Part shown: positions 50,837-61,173 of the stretch, one piece after another | How the letters are laid out: each line of letters begins with the position of its first letter | How positions within the stretch are numbered: position 1 is the stretch's first letter | DNA from: Silanimonas sp044377035 | GTDB lineage: Bacteria; Pseudomonadota; Gammaproteobacteria; Xanthomonadales; Xanthomonadaceae | DNA length: 64,000 nucleotides | Assembly (NCBI RefSeq): GCF_044377035.1 | Contig: NZ_JBILJW010000015.1 | Span: 16,597-80,596 of the forward strand | Reading direction: 5' to 3' | Notes under the pieces: model-generated | The model's input: the letters and a program-made list of their open reading frames with translations, nothing else | Told to the model about the DNA's origin: nothing | The model's database searches: none | Translations under genes and position numbers: made by a program

Positions 50837-51682
50837 ATGGTCCGTCGCAGCGTCCTGAGGTGGGGAATGGTCCTTGCGATCACCACTCTCGCAGCTTGGC
50901 CCGTGCCCGGCACCGACGCCGACGCCGCGGAAGCCTCGACGCCCGCCGTCGAGCTGCGCGTGGGTGTCCCCCACCTGCCGCCCTGGGCCTTCCACGATGC
51001 GGACTGCCACCTCACCGGCATCGCGGTGGAGAACCTGCGCCGATTGGCGGAGCGTGCGGGTCGACGCTTCGTCGCCGTTCCGCTCCCCCTCGATGCCGGC
51101 GCGGACGCGCGCACGGCGGGCGACGTCGCCCTCTTCCTCGGCGATGCAACGCTGAGCGCCGACCTCGAAGAAGCGCTCCCACTGCCCTTCGGCCACACGA
51201 TCGACAGGATCGCCGTTTACCAAGGCCCTTGGGCGTCCGCCGCCACCGCCCCGACATCGAGCCTGAGGGTTGGGGTACGCACCCAGCGCCTCGCAGAAAC
51301 GATGGGCTTCGCCGACTCCCGGGTCGTGGCGGGGGAGGTGAATGGGGCCTTGGCCGACGCCTTGGCCGCAGGCCGCCTCGACGTGCTGGTCGGTGGCCGC
51401 GAAGTGATCTACCTGGCGATGATGCGTCGCGGTTGGCGGGCCGCCACCCTCCGCTCACGCACGCGTCGCCTCGGCAGCTTCGAGCTGCACTACCACCTAA
51501 CGCGGCAGGGCGACGCCGACCATGGCGATGCCCTGCGCCGGGCGCTGGAGGGCTTCGACTGGCCAAGACGCGACCAGCAACTGCGGCAGCGTTTCCTGAG
51601 CCCTGATGTAGCGCGGGCGCCGATGCGCGGCTCGGAGTGCGAAACGCTTGCGGTCGGGCCGTTGCCCCAGCGGCCGGACTGA
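50837..51682 (+). CDS. Periplasmic solute-binding protein-like
   Basis: A 281-residue protein with a signal peptide (residues about 1-31) and a type II periplasmic binding-protein fold of the amino-acid ABC class: VELRVGVPHLPPWAF at the start of the mature protein, then DIDRIAVYQG-type hinge sequence (HTIDRIAVYQGPWASAATAP), SLRVGVRTQRLAETMGFA and NGALADALAAGRLDVLVGG. No permease or ATPase is adjacent, so it may be a sensor or orphan. It is divergent from ruvB (65-base gap) and convergent with ruvA, separating the two. A truncated relative lies at 42400-42628. Confidence 0.82.
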   Translation: MVRRSVLRWGMVLAITTLAAWPVPGTDADAAEASTPAVELRVGVPHLPPWAFHDADCHLTGIAVENLRRLAERAGRRFVAVPLPLDAGADARTAGDVALFLGDATLSADLEEALPLPFGHTIDRIAVYQGPWASAATAPTSSLRVGVRTQRLAETMGFADSRVVAGEVNGALADALAAGRLDVLVGGREVIYLAMMRRGWRAATLRSRTRRLGSFELHYHLTRQGDADHGDALRRALEGFDWPRRDQQLRQRFLSPDVARAPMRGSECETLAVGPLPQRPD

Positions 51683-51740
51683 AGCCGGCCTCCAATACCT
51701 CGATCCGCGGCGTACCGACGGCCTCCTCGCCTGAAAGGAA

Positions 51741-52337
51741 TCAGGTCCGGAGCGAGGCCTTCAGCGCCTTGCGGATGACGGTCTCGGCCGTGTCGCCGGT
51801 CTCGAAGGCGTCCTTGGCCATCTTCGCGGCTTCCGCCGGCTTGTAGCCCAGCTGCTGCAGAGCGATGACGGCCTCGGACTGCGGGTCGGCCGGGATCGGC
51901 TGGCCCTTGGCCACCGGGCCACCGACGCCGCCCAACTCGGCGGCGCGATCGCGCAGCTCGACAACGATGCGTTCGGCGGTCTTCTTGCCGATGCCCGGGA
52001 TGCGGGTGAGCGCCGTGACGTCGCTGGTCGAAACGAGGCGAGCGAAATCGTCGACGCTGACGCCGGAGAGGATGGCCAGTGCGATCTTCGCGCCGATGCC
52101 GGTCACCTTCTGCACGTCGCGGAACAGCCGGCGCTCGCGCTCGGTGAGGAAGCCGTACAGCGCGACGCTGTCCTCCTTCACCGCGTAGTGCGTGAACAGC
52201 GTGACCTCGCGGCCGATCTCGGGCAGGTCGTAGAAGGTCGACATCGGCGCGTCGAGCTCGTAGCCGACGCCGCCCACTTCGACCATCAGCGCGGGCGGGG
52301 CTTTCTGGATGAGGGTGCCGCGGAGGCGTCCGATCAT
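51741..52337 (-). CDS. ruvA: RuvA, Holliday junction-binding subunit
   Basis: A 198-residue protein. Three domains are visible: an OB-fold (MIGRLRGTLIQKAPPALMVE), two helix-hairpin-helix motifs (VTGIGAKIALAILSGV; LTRIPGIGKKTAERIVVELR), and a C-terminal RuvB-binding domain (SEAVIALQQLGYKPAEAAKM). It is flanked on both sides by + strand genes, so it probably has its own promoter in 52338-52458. Confidence 0.96.
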   Translation of the reverse strand: MIGRLRGTLIQKAPPALMVEVGGVGYELDAPMSTFYDLPEIGREVTLFTHYAVKEDSVALYGFLTERERRLFRDVQKVTGIGAKIALAILSGVSVDDFARLVSTSDVTALTRIPGIGKKTAERIVVELRDRAAELGGVGGPVAKGQPIPADPQSEAVIALQQLGYKPAEAAKMAKDAFETGDTAETVIRKALKASLRT

Positions 52338-52405
52338 GGGAGGGGCAGTCGAGTGGATGGTGCATCTTCGCCGAATCGCGCAGTGCCGGGCATCCCGGGA
52401 GGCGC

Positions 52406-52434
52406 TTGACCGGAGGACGGAGGCGGCGTATCAC
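52406..52434 (+). promoter_or_regulatory. Candidate promoter for the small ORF/S51 gene
   Basis: TTGACC (52406-52411), a 17-base spacer and TATCAC (52429-52434) form a plausible sigma-70 promoter. Transcription would start about 17 bases before the ATG of the 23-codon ORF at 52459. Confidence 0.4.
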
Positions 52435-52458
52435 GACGACGAGGATCCTGAGGATTCC

Positions 52459-52530
52459 ATGTCGAAACCCCGCTTCCATTGTCGGCACCTTTGCCGCACC
52501 TACTACCTCAGCGAGTGGTGGGACGAGTAG
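52459..52530 (+). CDS. Small ORF (23 aa), possible leader peptide
   Basis: A 23-codon ORF with a strong ribosome-binding site (GAGG, five bases before the ATG) and a candidate promoter just upstream. The peptide contains CRHLCRTYYLSEWWDE: three Arg, two Cys, paired Tyr and paired Trp. A perfect hairpin lies 15 bases after the stop, and the S51-type gene begins 102 bases after it. It could be a regulatory leader or a small metal-binding protein. It is too short for statistical support. Confidence 0.45.
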   Translation: MSKPRFHCRHLCRTYYLSEWWDE

Positions 52531-52545
52531 AGCCGGTGGCCTGAG

Positions 52546-52564
52546 GGCGCGCCCGCGGCGCGCC
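52546..52564. terminator. Perfect GC hairpin in the S51 gene leader
   Basis: GGCGCGCC CGC GGCGCGCC is a perfect 8-bp stem with a 3-base loop, between the small ORF and the cyanophycinase-like gene. No T-tract follows. It might be an attenuator or translation-control element for the downstream gene. Confidence 0.4.
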
Positions 52565-52632
52565 ATTCCCGGAGTTGTCCGTTCCGATCCGTTGCTTGCG
52601 TCGCGCCGAGCGCGATGCCTTTGGAGACCACG

Positions 52633-54066
52633 ATGCCTTTGTCCACCCTTCTGCGCGCGCCGACCGCGCGGCCTTACTGCTATGTCGTTTCCCTGCTGGC
52701 CGCCCTGCTCTGCGCCCAGGCTGCCAACGCCCAGATCCGCGCCGAAAGCGAAAGCAATGACCGCGAGAGCACGGCCGATGGGCCGATAGGCTCGGGCGTG
52801 GTCGTCACCGGCACGTTTTCCAGCTCGCGCGACATCGACTGGTTCTACGTCGACATGCCGTCGTCGGGCACCATCTCGATCTCCCTCGACCATGCCAGCG
52901 GACGGGACTTCGACTGGGCGCTCTACCAAGCCACCGGCGGCGCGGTGACCAGCGGCCGTAGCTCCCGGATTCCCGAAACGGGCACTTTCCCGGCCGCGAC
53001 CACGGGACGCTACTACCTCAAGCTGACGTCCCACAGCGGTAGCGGCCCATACACCTTGCGCGTCGATCTGCCCTCGAGCGGAGGCGGCGGCACGGGCGTC
53101 GGCACCCGACCCACCAAACCCGGCAACCTGCAGAACTGGCTGGTTGGCAACGCGGCCGACTCGGGCCGCTCGCCGGTGAACGGTCCCGGACTGATCCTGA
53201 TGGGCGGCGGCCTCGACGTCGACGCCAGCTTCAGCCAGCGCGCCTTCCCGATCGCCAACGGCGGCGACGTGGTGGTGATCCGGACCAGCGGCACGAATGG
53301 CTACAACGATTACCTGTTCAACCTCGTCAGCGGTGCGCTGAAGCCAGATTCGGTCGAGACGCTCCTGCTCGACACGCGCGAGAAGGCCAATTCCGACTAC
53401 GCCGAATGGACACTTCGAAACGCCGAACTGATCTTCATCGCCGGGGGCGACCAATCGAGCTACCTCAATGCTTGGAAGGACACGCGCAGCGAGGATGCGA
53501 TCCGTGCGGCCTACCTTCGTGGTGCGGTGATCGGAGGCACCTCGGCAGGCCTTGCGGTGCAGGGCGAGCACATCTACGACCCCGACGGCGTGACGGCCGT
53601 GACCAGTGCGGAAGCCGTCGCCAACCCGTATCGCAGCGGGATGCTGTTCTCGACGCTTTTCCTCGACCTGCCGCTGATGGGCGACATCATCACCGACACG
53701 CACTTCTCGCAGCGCGACCGGATGGGTCGCCTGCTGGCCTTCATGGCGCGCCTGCGTCAGGACGGCAACGCACCGCGGATCGTCGGCGTGGGGGTGAGCG
53801 AGAACACGGCGATCTTCCTCGACCGTGACGGGCGCGGCATCGTCGATGGAAGCGGCAGCGCCTACGTGATCGAAGAGACGGCGGATACACAGCGCACGCA
53901 GGTGGCGAACGGACAGCCGCTGGTCTATCGCAACCTGCGACGCACGCGCCTCGTGGCCGGCCAGACCATCGACTTCGTAAGTGGCCAAACCACGGGAAGC
54001 GCGATCATCCTGAGCGTCGACGGGCGGAACGCCGCCACCCCATTGACGCCGCAGAACGCGTACTGA
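52633..54066 (+). CDS. Secreted cyanophycinase-like S51 peptidase with PPC domain
   Basis: A 477-residue protein. After a signal peptide comes a PPC-type beta domain (ESESNDRESTADGPIG; DIDWFYVDMPSSGTISISL; GRYYLKLTSHSGSGPYTL), common at the ends of secreted peptidases. The main part is a peptidase S51/cyanophycinase fold: ILMGGGLDVD, FIAGGDQSSYLNAW and VIGGTSAGLAVQGEHI with the nucleophile Ser in GTSAG, then DTHFSQRDRMGRLLAF. Cyanophycinases cut Asp-Arg polymers; the actual substrate here may differ. I chose ATG 52633 (GGAG six bases upstream) over ATG 52615. It lies between ruvA and ruvC, against their direction. Confidence 0.87.
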   Translation: MPLSTLLRAPTARPYCYVVSLLAALLCAQAANAQIRAESESNDRESTADGPIGSGVVVTGTFSSSRDIDWFYVDMPSSGTISISLDHASGRDFDWALYQATGGAVTSGRSSRIPETGTFPAATTGRYYLKLTSHSGSGPYTLRVDLPSSGGGGTGVGTRPTKPGNLQNWLVGNAADSGRSPVNGPGLILMGGGLDVDASFSQRAFPIANGGDVVVIRTSGTNGYNDYLFNLVSGALKPDSVETLLLDTREKANSDYAEWTLRNAELIFIAGGDQSSYLNAWKDTRSEDAIRAAYLRGAVIGGTSAGLAVQGEHIYDPDGVTAVTSAEAVANPYRSGMLFSTLFLDLPLMGDIITDTHFSQRDRMGRLLAFMARLRQDGNAPRIVGVGVSENTAIFLDRDGRGIVDGSGSAYVIEETADTQRTQVANGQPLVYRNLRRTRLVAGQTIDFVSGQTTGSAIILSVDGRNAATPLTPQNAY

Positions 54067-54075
54067 GGCGTTCGG

Positions 54076-54603
54076 CTAACGTCGCCGCAGCGCCGCCACG
54101 CCGACCCCGGCGCGCGCTGCGGTGGCGGACATGTGGGCGTGGGTGAGCGCGACGGCGAGCGCATCCGCCGCGTCGGCGAACAGGCGCTCGCCCTGCAGGT
54201 TCAGCAGGATCTTGACCATGTGCTGCACCTGGTCCTTGTCGGCCGCGCCCTTCCCCACCAGCGACTGCTTGATGACGCGCGGCGCGTACTCGGCCAGCGG
54301 CAGGCCGCGGCGCACGACGGTGGCGATGGCCGCACCGCGGGCATGGCCCAGCTTCAGCGCCGAGGTGGCGCTCTTGTCCATGAACACGGTTTCGATGGCC
54401 ACCTGCTGCGGCTGCCACTGGTCGATGATCGCGTCGATGCCTTCGGCGAGGCGGCCGAGCCGCTCGGGGAAGTTGTCGGTGTCGATCAGCAGGTTCAGCA
54501 CTTCGCAGTGCACGAAGGTGTAGTGGCCGTAGGCGTCGACGTCGATGACCCCGAGGCCCGTGCGCCGGGACCCGGGATCGATGCCGAGCAGGCGGGTCGT
54601 CAC
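54076..54603 (-). CDS. ruvC: RuvC, Holliday junction resolvase
   Basis: A 175-residue RNase H-fold endonuclease. The catalytic acids lie in LLGIDPGSRRTGLGVID (Asp8), VAIETVFMDKS (Glu) and DAADALAVALTHAH (C-terminal Asp pair). It resolves junctions with RuvAB. The ATG overlaps the yebC stop by four bases. Confidence 0.96.
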   Translation of the reverse strand: MTTRLLGIDPGSRRTGLGVIDVDAYGHYTFVHCEVLNLLIDTDNFPERLGRLAEGIDAIIDQWQPQQVAIETVFMDKSATSALKLGHARGAAIATVVRRGLPLAEYAPRVIKQSLVGKGAADKDQVQHMVKILLNLQGERLFADAADALAVALTHAHMSATAARAGVGVAALRRR

Positions 54604-55328
54604 TGGTAAGCGCTGTCCGGCAGGTCGGCGTTGTGGTGCACGTTCTGCACGTCGTCGAGGTCCTCGAGCTTGTCGAGCAGCTTGACCACCTGCAGCGCGG
54701 TTTCGCCGTCGACGGCCACGTCGTTGTCGGCGCGCATCGTCACGTTGGCTTCGGCCGGCGCGAGGCCCGCCGCTTCCATCGCCTTCTTCACCGACTCGAA
54801 GGCCTCGGGCGAAGTGATCACTTCAACCGCGCCGTCGTCGTAGCTCTTGATGTCGTCGGCGCCGGCCTCGATGGCGGCTTCGGTGATCTTCTCTTCGTCC
54901 GCGCCGGCCACGTAGGCCAGGACGCCAACCTTCTTGAACATGAAGGCGACCGAGCCTTCCGTGCCGAGGTTGCCGCCGTACTTCGAGAAGGCGTGGCGCA
55001 CGTCCGCGACGGTGCGCACGCGGTTGTCGGTGAGGCACTCGACGATCACCGCGATGCCGCCCGGCGCGTAACCCTCGTAGCGCACTTCTTCGTAGCTCAC
55101 GCCTTCCAGCTCGCCGGTGGCCTTCTTGATCGCGCGCTCGATGTTGTCCTTCGGCATCGACTGCGCGAGCGCGCGATCGACGGCAAGGCGCAGGCGCGGG
55201 TTGCCGGCGGGATCGCCGCCGCCCATCCGCGCCGCGACGGAGATCTCGCGGACCAGCTTGGTGAAGACCGCGCCGCGCTTGGCGGCCTGCGCGTTCTTGC
55301 GGCCTTCGATGGCCATCAATCGACCCAT
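54600..55328 (-). CDS. yebC: YebC/PmpR-family protein
   Basis: A 242-residue protein of the YebC/TACO1 family, known as transcriptional regulators and, more recently, as factors that help ribosomes pass proline-rich stretches. The N-terminus is IEGRKNAQAAKRGAVFTKLV, then VSYEEVRYEGYAPGGIAVIV, TVADVRHAFSKYGGNLGTEG and SVAFMF. The N-terminal GRLMAIEGRKN form, not AGHSKWANIKH, is typical of Lysobacterales. Located before ruvC as usual. Confidence 0.95.
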   Translation of the reverse strand: MGRLMAIEGRKNAQAAKRGAVFTKLVREISVAARMGGGDPAGNPRLRLAVDRALAQSMPKDNIERAIKKATGELEGVSYEEVRYEGYAPGGIAVIVECLTDNRVRTVADVRHAFSKYGGNLGTEGSVAFMFKKVGVLAYVAGADEEKITEAAIEAGADDIKSYDDGAVEVITSPEAFESVKKAMEAAGLAPAEANVTMRADNDVAVDGETALQVVKLLDKLEDLDDVQNVHHNADLPDSAYQ

Positions 55329-55814
55329 GGGGTGCCTCGGTGGTGTGTGCGATGGCGGGATTATCGCTGAGGCTCGGGCGATCCGCGCGGGGACACCAGC
55401 CGTCGCGCCTGCCTCGCGTGAGCGCTGGGCCGCTCTCCGCGGACTCGGGGCTGTCCTGCCCCGAGCCGCGCGCTCGCCATCCTTGGCTCGCTTGTCGCTG
55501 GCCCAACGCCACGCGGGCGCGGCGCTCGATCACCCTCGCCGAATGTCGCAACGGCGACGCGGCGATGGCCCAGTCTTCGCGCGGACTTCGGGCGCGCGGG
55601 AACGTCGCAGCGCCAGCGCCGGGCCTGCGGATGAGGCGAATAAGGAGCCCCGGCGCGCGCTTTAGGCGCAGCCCCGTCAGGGGTGGCGCAGGATGCGCCA
55701 TCGACCCGAGCCACAGGGATGTGGCCTTCGGGTCGACCGCCGGAAATCTAGCGAATCAGGTGACGGGGCGGGCCAGCCGAATCCGCGGGCCTCGCGCTGG
55801 CGCACGCCGACGCC
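55329..55814. other. 486-base intergenic region, no gene
   Basis: Between the 5' end of yebC and the 3' end of the lipase gene, both minus strand. It is very GC-rich, with open frames that read as Arg/Ala-rich shadows. The half nearest the lipase holds the compound hairpin at 55685-55736. The yebC promoter should lie in the first 100 bases, but I see no clear hexamers. Confidence 0.5.
55685..55736. repeat. Compound hairpin, REP-like
   Basis: Two neighbouring perfect hairpins. First, GGCGCA GGA TGCGCC (55685-55699). Second, a 9-bp outer stem TCGACCCGA (55701-55709)/TCGGGTCGA (55728-55736) enclosing an inner 6-bp stem GCCACA GGGA TGTGGC (55710-55725), with a 2-base bulge. It may terminate the lipase transcript or be a dispersed repetitive element. 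Confidence 0.6.
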
Positions 55815-56438
55815 CTACCCCGCGAACCGCCCCGTCCGCAGGAAGTTCGCCACCGCCTCCGCCGCGACCCGCGACACCAGCAGGCCCATGTGGCTGGCAC
55901 GGACTTCGAAATGGTCAACCAGCCCCGGCAGCCGGGTCTCGTCGACGGACACCGTGCCGTCGTGCGGGCCGTCGAAGCTGCCGAACACGCGGCCCAAGCC
56001 CGCTTCCAGAGTCCCGGCGATCGCGCCGACTTCACAATGCTGGGGTGCGTTTTCGAGGCCCTTCAGCAGCACGCGGGCACTGCGACCCATGCCGAAGCCG
56101 AGACCGCGGCCATGCACGGCGCGCGCTGCACCGCTGCCGGTGAGCGGGCTGCCGAGGCAGACGATGCGCCGCACCGGCAGTTCGGGGTCTTGGGCGGCGA
56201 GCAGCGACACGAGGCCGCCGAGGCTGTGCCCCACCAGATGGGCCGGGGCTTTGCGCTTCCGGGCGTCGAGTCGCAGCTTGGCGGCCAGCTGCTGGGCCGC
56301 CGCTTCCGCGCCGCCGAACACGCTGGGGTAGCCGAAGCTCTCGACTTCGAAGCCACTGGCGCGAAGCCGCGCCGCGAGCGGCCAAAGCACCGGGCGGTTG
56401 TTCCAGATGCCGTGCAGCAGGACGACGCGGTCGGCCAT
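55815..56438 (-). CDS. Small alpha/beta hydrolase (lipase/acyltransferase-like)
   Basis: A 207-residue hydrolase without signal peptide. VVLLHGIWNNRPVLWPLAAR supplies the oxyanion region, HLVGHSLGGLVSLLAA the nucleophile elbow GHSLG, HDGTVSVDETRLPG the acid region, and VRASHMGLLVS the catalytic His. It resembles short PGAP1/triacylglycerol-lipase-like proteins. It starts 19 bases after aspS, so it may be co-transcribed. The substrate is unknown. Confidence 0.85.
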   Translation of the reverse strand: MADRVVLLHGIWNNRPVLWPLAARLRASGFEVESFGYPSVFGGAEAAAQQLAAKLRLDARKRKAPAHLVGHSLGGLVSLLAAQDPELPVRRIVCLGSPLTGSGAARAVHGRGLGFGMGRSARVLLKGLENAPQHCEVGAIAGTLEAGLGRVFGSFDGPHDGTVSVDETRLPGLVDHFEVRASHMGLLVSRVAAEAVANFLRTGRFAG

Positions 56439-56457
56439 CGCCCTGCCCTGCGTCGCC

Positions 56458-58224
56458 TCAGGCCTTCAGGGCAGCCGGACGCACCTGCACGTGCAACTCG
56501 GCCAACTGCTTGTCTTCGATGGCCGACGGGGCGTTGGTCAGCAGGCACTGCGCGCTGGCGGTCTTCGGGAAGGCGATGACGTCGCGGATCGAATCGCTGC
56601 CGGCCATCAGGGCCGAGATGCGGTCGATGCCGAAGGCGATGCCGCCGTGCGGCGGCGCGCCGTAGCGCAACGCTTCGAGCAGGAAGCCGAACTTCGCTTC
56701 CGCCTCTTCCGCGCCAATGCCGAGCAGTTCGAACACCTTGGCCTGCATCGCGCTGTTGTGGATGCGAACCGAGCCGCCGCCGATCTCGTTGCCGTTGAGC
56801 ACCATGTCGTAGCCGCGCGAGACCGCGATGCGGGCGTTCGCGGCGAGGTCGGCGATGTCGTCGATCTTCGGCGCGGTGAACGGGTGGTGCAGGGCCACGT
56901 AGCGCTGCGCTTCGTCGTCCCACTCGAACATCGGGAAGTCGGTGACCCACAGCGGGGCCCACACGTTCGCGACCTGGCCGAGGTCCTTGGCGGCCTTCAG
57001 GCGCAGGGCGCCCATGAAGTCGCACACGGTCTTGTAGGTGCCGGCGCCGAAGAACAGCAGGTCACCATCGGCTGCCTGCGCGGCGTCGAGCACGGCGGCG
57101 AGCGTGGAGTCGTCTAGGAACTTGGCGATCGGCGAATTGATGCCCTCGCGGCCCTTGGCGCGCGATTCCACCTTCATCCACGCCAAACCCTTGGCGCCGT
57201 ACTTGGCGCAGTAGGCGCCGTAGTCGTCGATCTGCTTGCGCGAGAGCGACGCACCGGCCGGCACGCGCAGCGCGACGACGCGACCTTCGGCGTGGTTCGC
57301 CCAGTCGGTGAACACCTTGAACTCGCAGCCCTTCACGAGCTCAGCGATGTCTTTGAATTCCCACGCAATGCGCAGGTCCGGCTTGTCCGAGCCGTACAGG
57401 CGCATGGCCTCGGCATAGGTCATGCGCGGGAAGGGGTTGGCGAGTTCGATGCCGCCGACTTCCTGCAGCACCTGGCGGATCATCCCTTCCACGAAGTCCT
57501 GGATGTCCTGCTCGGTGATGAAGGCGAACTCCATGTCGAGCTGGGTGAATTCCGGCTGGCGGTCGGCGCGCAGGTCCTCGTCGCGGAAGCAGCGCGCGAT
57601 CTGGTAGTAGCGATCGAAGCCCGCCATCATCAACAGCTGCTTGAACAGCTGCGGCGACTGCGGCAGCGCGAAGAACTCACCCGGATGCACGCGGCTCGGC
57701 ACCAGGTAGTCGCGCGCACCTTCCGGCGTGGCCTTGGTGAGGATCGGCGTCTCGATGTCCTGGAAGCCCTTCGTATCGAGGTAGCGGCGCAGGGCCTGCA
57801 CGAGGGCGACGCGGGTGCGCATCGTGCGCTGCATTGCCGGACGACGCAGGTCGAGGTAGCGGTACTTCAGGCGCACGTCTTCGCCGGGCGTCTCGTGCAG
57901 GTAGAAGGGCAGCGTCTCGGCCTTGTTGAGGATCTCGATGCGCTCGGCCACCACTTCGATGCGGCCGGTCTTCAGCTTGTCGTTGACGCTGTGGCGGGCG
58001 CGCACGACGCCGGTCACCTTCAGGCAGTCCTCGTAGCCCACCTGCGCGGCCGCGGCGTAGGCCGCGTTGTCCGGCTCGGCGACCACCTGGACGATGCCCT
58101 CGTGGTCGCGCAGGTCGATGAAGCAGACGCCGCCGAGATTGCGGGCGACATCGGCCCAGCCGCAAAGGGTGACGGTCTGGCCGATCAGCGCTTCGCCGAG
58201 CTGGCCGCAGTAGTGGCTACGCAT
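56458..58224 (-). CDS. aspS: Aspartyl-tRNA synthetase
   Basis: A 588-residue class II synthetase. An N-terminal OB-fold (MRSHYCGQLGEALIGQTVTL) binds the anticodon. Motif 2 is seen in YQIARCFRDEDLRADRQPEF with TQLDMEF, a GAD insertion domain lies in the middle, and motif 3 is GIAFGIDRISALMAGSDSIR. Length fits bacterial AspRS (about 590). The ATG at 58224 is chosen; the extension upstream is not conserved-looking. Confidence 0.97.
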   Translation of the reverse strand: MRSHYCGQLGEALIGQTVTLCGWADVARNLGGVCFIDLRDHEGIVQVVAEPDNAAYAAAAQVGYEDCLKVTGVVRARHSVNDKLKTGRIEVVAERIEILNKAETLPFYLHETPGEDVRLKYRYLDLRRPAMQRTMRTRVALVQALRRYLDTKGFQDIETPILTKATPEGARDYLVPSRVHPGEFFALPQSPQLFKQLLMMAGFDRYYQIARCFRDEDLRADRQPEFTQLDMEFAFITEQDIQDFVEGMIRQVLQEVGGIELANPFPRMTYAEAMRLYGSDKPDLRIAWEFKDIAELVKGCEFKVFTDWANHAEGRVVALRVPAGASLSRKQIDDYGAYCAKYGAKGLAWMKVESRAKGREGINSPIAKFLDDSTLAAVLDAAQAADGDLLFFGAGTYKTVCDFMGALRLKAAKDLGQVANVWAPLWVTDFPMFEWDDEAQRYVALHHPFTAPKIDDIADLAANARIAVSRGYDMVLNGNEIGGGSVRIHNSAMQAKVFELLGIGAEEAEAKFGFLLEALRYGAPPHGGIAFGIDRISALMAGSDSIRDVIAFPKTASAQCLLTNAPSAIEDKQLAELHVQVRPAALKA

Positions 58225-58290
58225 GGGAACTCCACAGGAATCAGGGGCCACCGCGGTGCCGCGGCGGCAAGCCGGCCATTGTACCGGCGC

Positions 58291-58845
58291 TCAGCGCGCG
58301 GCGGCCGTGGCCGGGGTTTCCGCGCCCCACGGGGCCGGCGGGGCGGGCACGGGCTTCGTGAGGTCGAACTCAACGCGGAAGCGGCGGGCCGGGTTGTTGC
58401 CGGCGGCCGGGCGCGCGAGCCCGTAGGCGAACAGGCGGCCCTTGCGGTGCTCGATCGTCCAGGTGTTGGTGGTCGAGACCGCACGACCCTCGCGGATGAA
58501 CAGGGCGATCGACTCGGCATCGACCGGGAAGTCCTGGCGGCTGGCGCTGCCCGGGGTCGCGGTGTCACCGCCGTACATCGTCAGCACGTCGGACGAGCCG
58601 TCGTCGTGCCGGTGATCGTGCTTCAGGCGCAGGCCCGAGGCGGTGCGGGTGACGACCCAGGTGCGCGAGCGGTCGGCGCCGACGTGGAACGGGATGCGGA
58701 TCTCGTCGTCCTTGCATTCGCGCACGTGCATCACCAGGCGCTGGGCGCCCATGGCGGCGTCGGCCGGGTCGTTGGTGGTCATGCGGCCTTCGAAAGCCTG
58801 GCCGCACAGGGCCAGCAGGCCGGTGAAGAAGGCGGTAGCGCTCAT
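58291..58845 (-). CDS. Hypothetical protein between fmdB and aspS
   Basis: A 184-residue protein. A weakly hydrophobic N-terminus (MSATAFFTGLLALCGQAFEG) could be a signal peptide. The body is beta-rich with RLVMHVRECKDDEIRIPFHV, RTWVVTRTASGLRLKHDHRH and FFRVEFDLTKPV-like strands. I do not recognise the family. The ATG overlaps the fmdB stop by four bases, so it is translated with it; the stop is 66 bases from the aspS start. Confidence 0.78.
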   Translation of the reverse strand: MSATAFFTGLLALCGQAFEGRMTTNDPADAAMGAQRLVMHVRECKDDEIRIPFHVGADRSRTWVVTRTASGLRLKHDHRHDDGSSDVLTMYGGDTATPGSASRQDFPVDAESIALFIREGRAVSTTNTWTIEHRKGRLFAYGLARPAAGNNPARRFRVEFDLTKPVPAPPAPWGAETPATAAAR

Positions 58846-59132
58846 TGGGACGAGGCCTTGGTGGGCGCCGGCGCGGGGCTCGGGCTCGGCGTCGTCGAAG
58901 CGCCACCGCCGGAACCGCTGTCGGCGAGGTTGCGCTTCTTGTCGCCGTCCTTCTTGAAGTCGGTCTCGTACCAGCCGCCGCCGGCCAGCCGGAACTGCGG
59001 CGCGGTCAGCTGGCGGCCGATCGTTCCTTCCGCGCCGCACGCGGGACAGGTGGTCGGATCGGCGTCGGAAAGCCTCTGCAGGCGTTCGAAATCATGGCCG
59101 CAGGCCGAGCAGGCGAAGGCGTAGATGGGCAT
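58842..59132 (-). CDS. FmdB-family zinc-ribbon protein
   Basis: A 96-residue protein with the FmdB regulatory-protein zinc ribbon: YAFACSACGHDFERLQRLSD supplies the first C-x2-C pair and TTCPACGAEG the second. A Gly/Ser/Pro-rich, disordered tail follows. Family members sit beside aspS in many proteobacteria; their biochemical role is poorly known. Confidence 0.9.
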   Translation of the reverse strand: MPIYAFACSACGHDFERLQRLSDADPTTCPACGAEGTIGRQLTAPQFRLAGGGWYETDFKKDGDKKRNLADSGSGGGASTTPSPSPAPAPTKASSQ

Positions 59133-59212
59133 GGAGGGCGGGTTCCGTGGCGGGTCGCTGCGGGCAGCGGTGGGGTTGGCGGGGCCGGAATTCAAGTTGG
59201 GGCGGGGCGGGT

Positions 59213-61135
<1,923 letters not shown>

Positions 61136-61151
61136 GGCGCAGAGTCTACCG

Positions 61152-61173
61152 GAGCCCGCCTGAGCGGCGGCTC
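61152..61173 (-). terminator. Hairpin after rsgA
   Basis: GAGCC and GGCTC pair around an inner CGC CTGA GCG stem, ending at the rsgA stop codon and before the ABC-F gene start. No T-tract; a weak terminator candidate. Confidence 0.35.
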
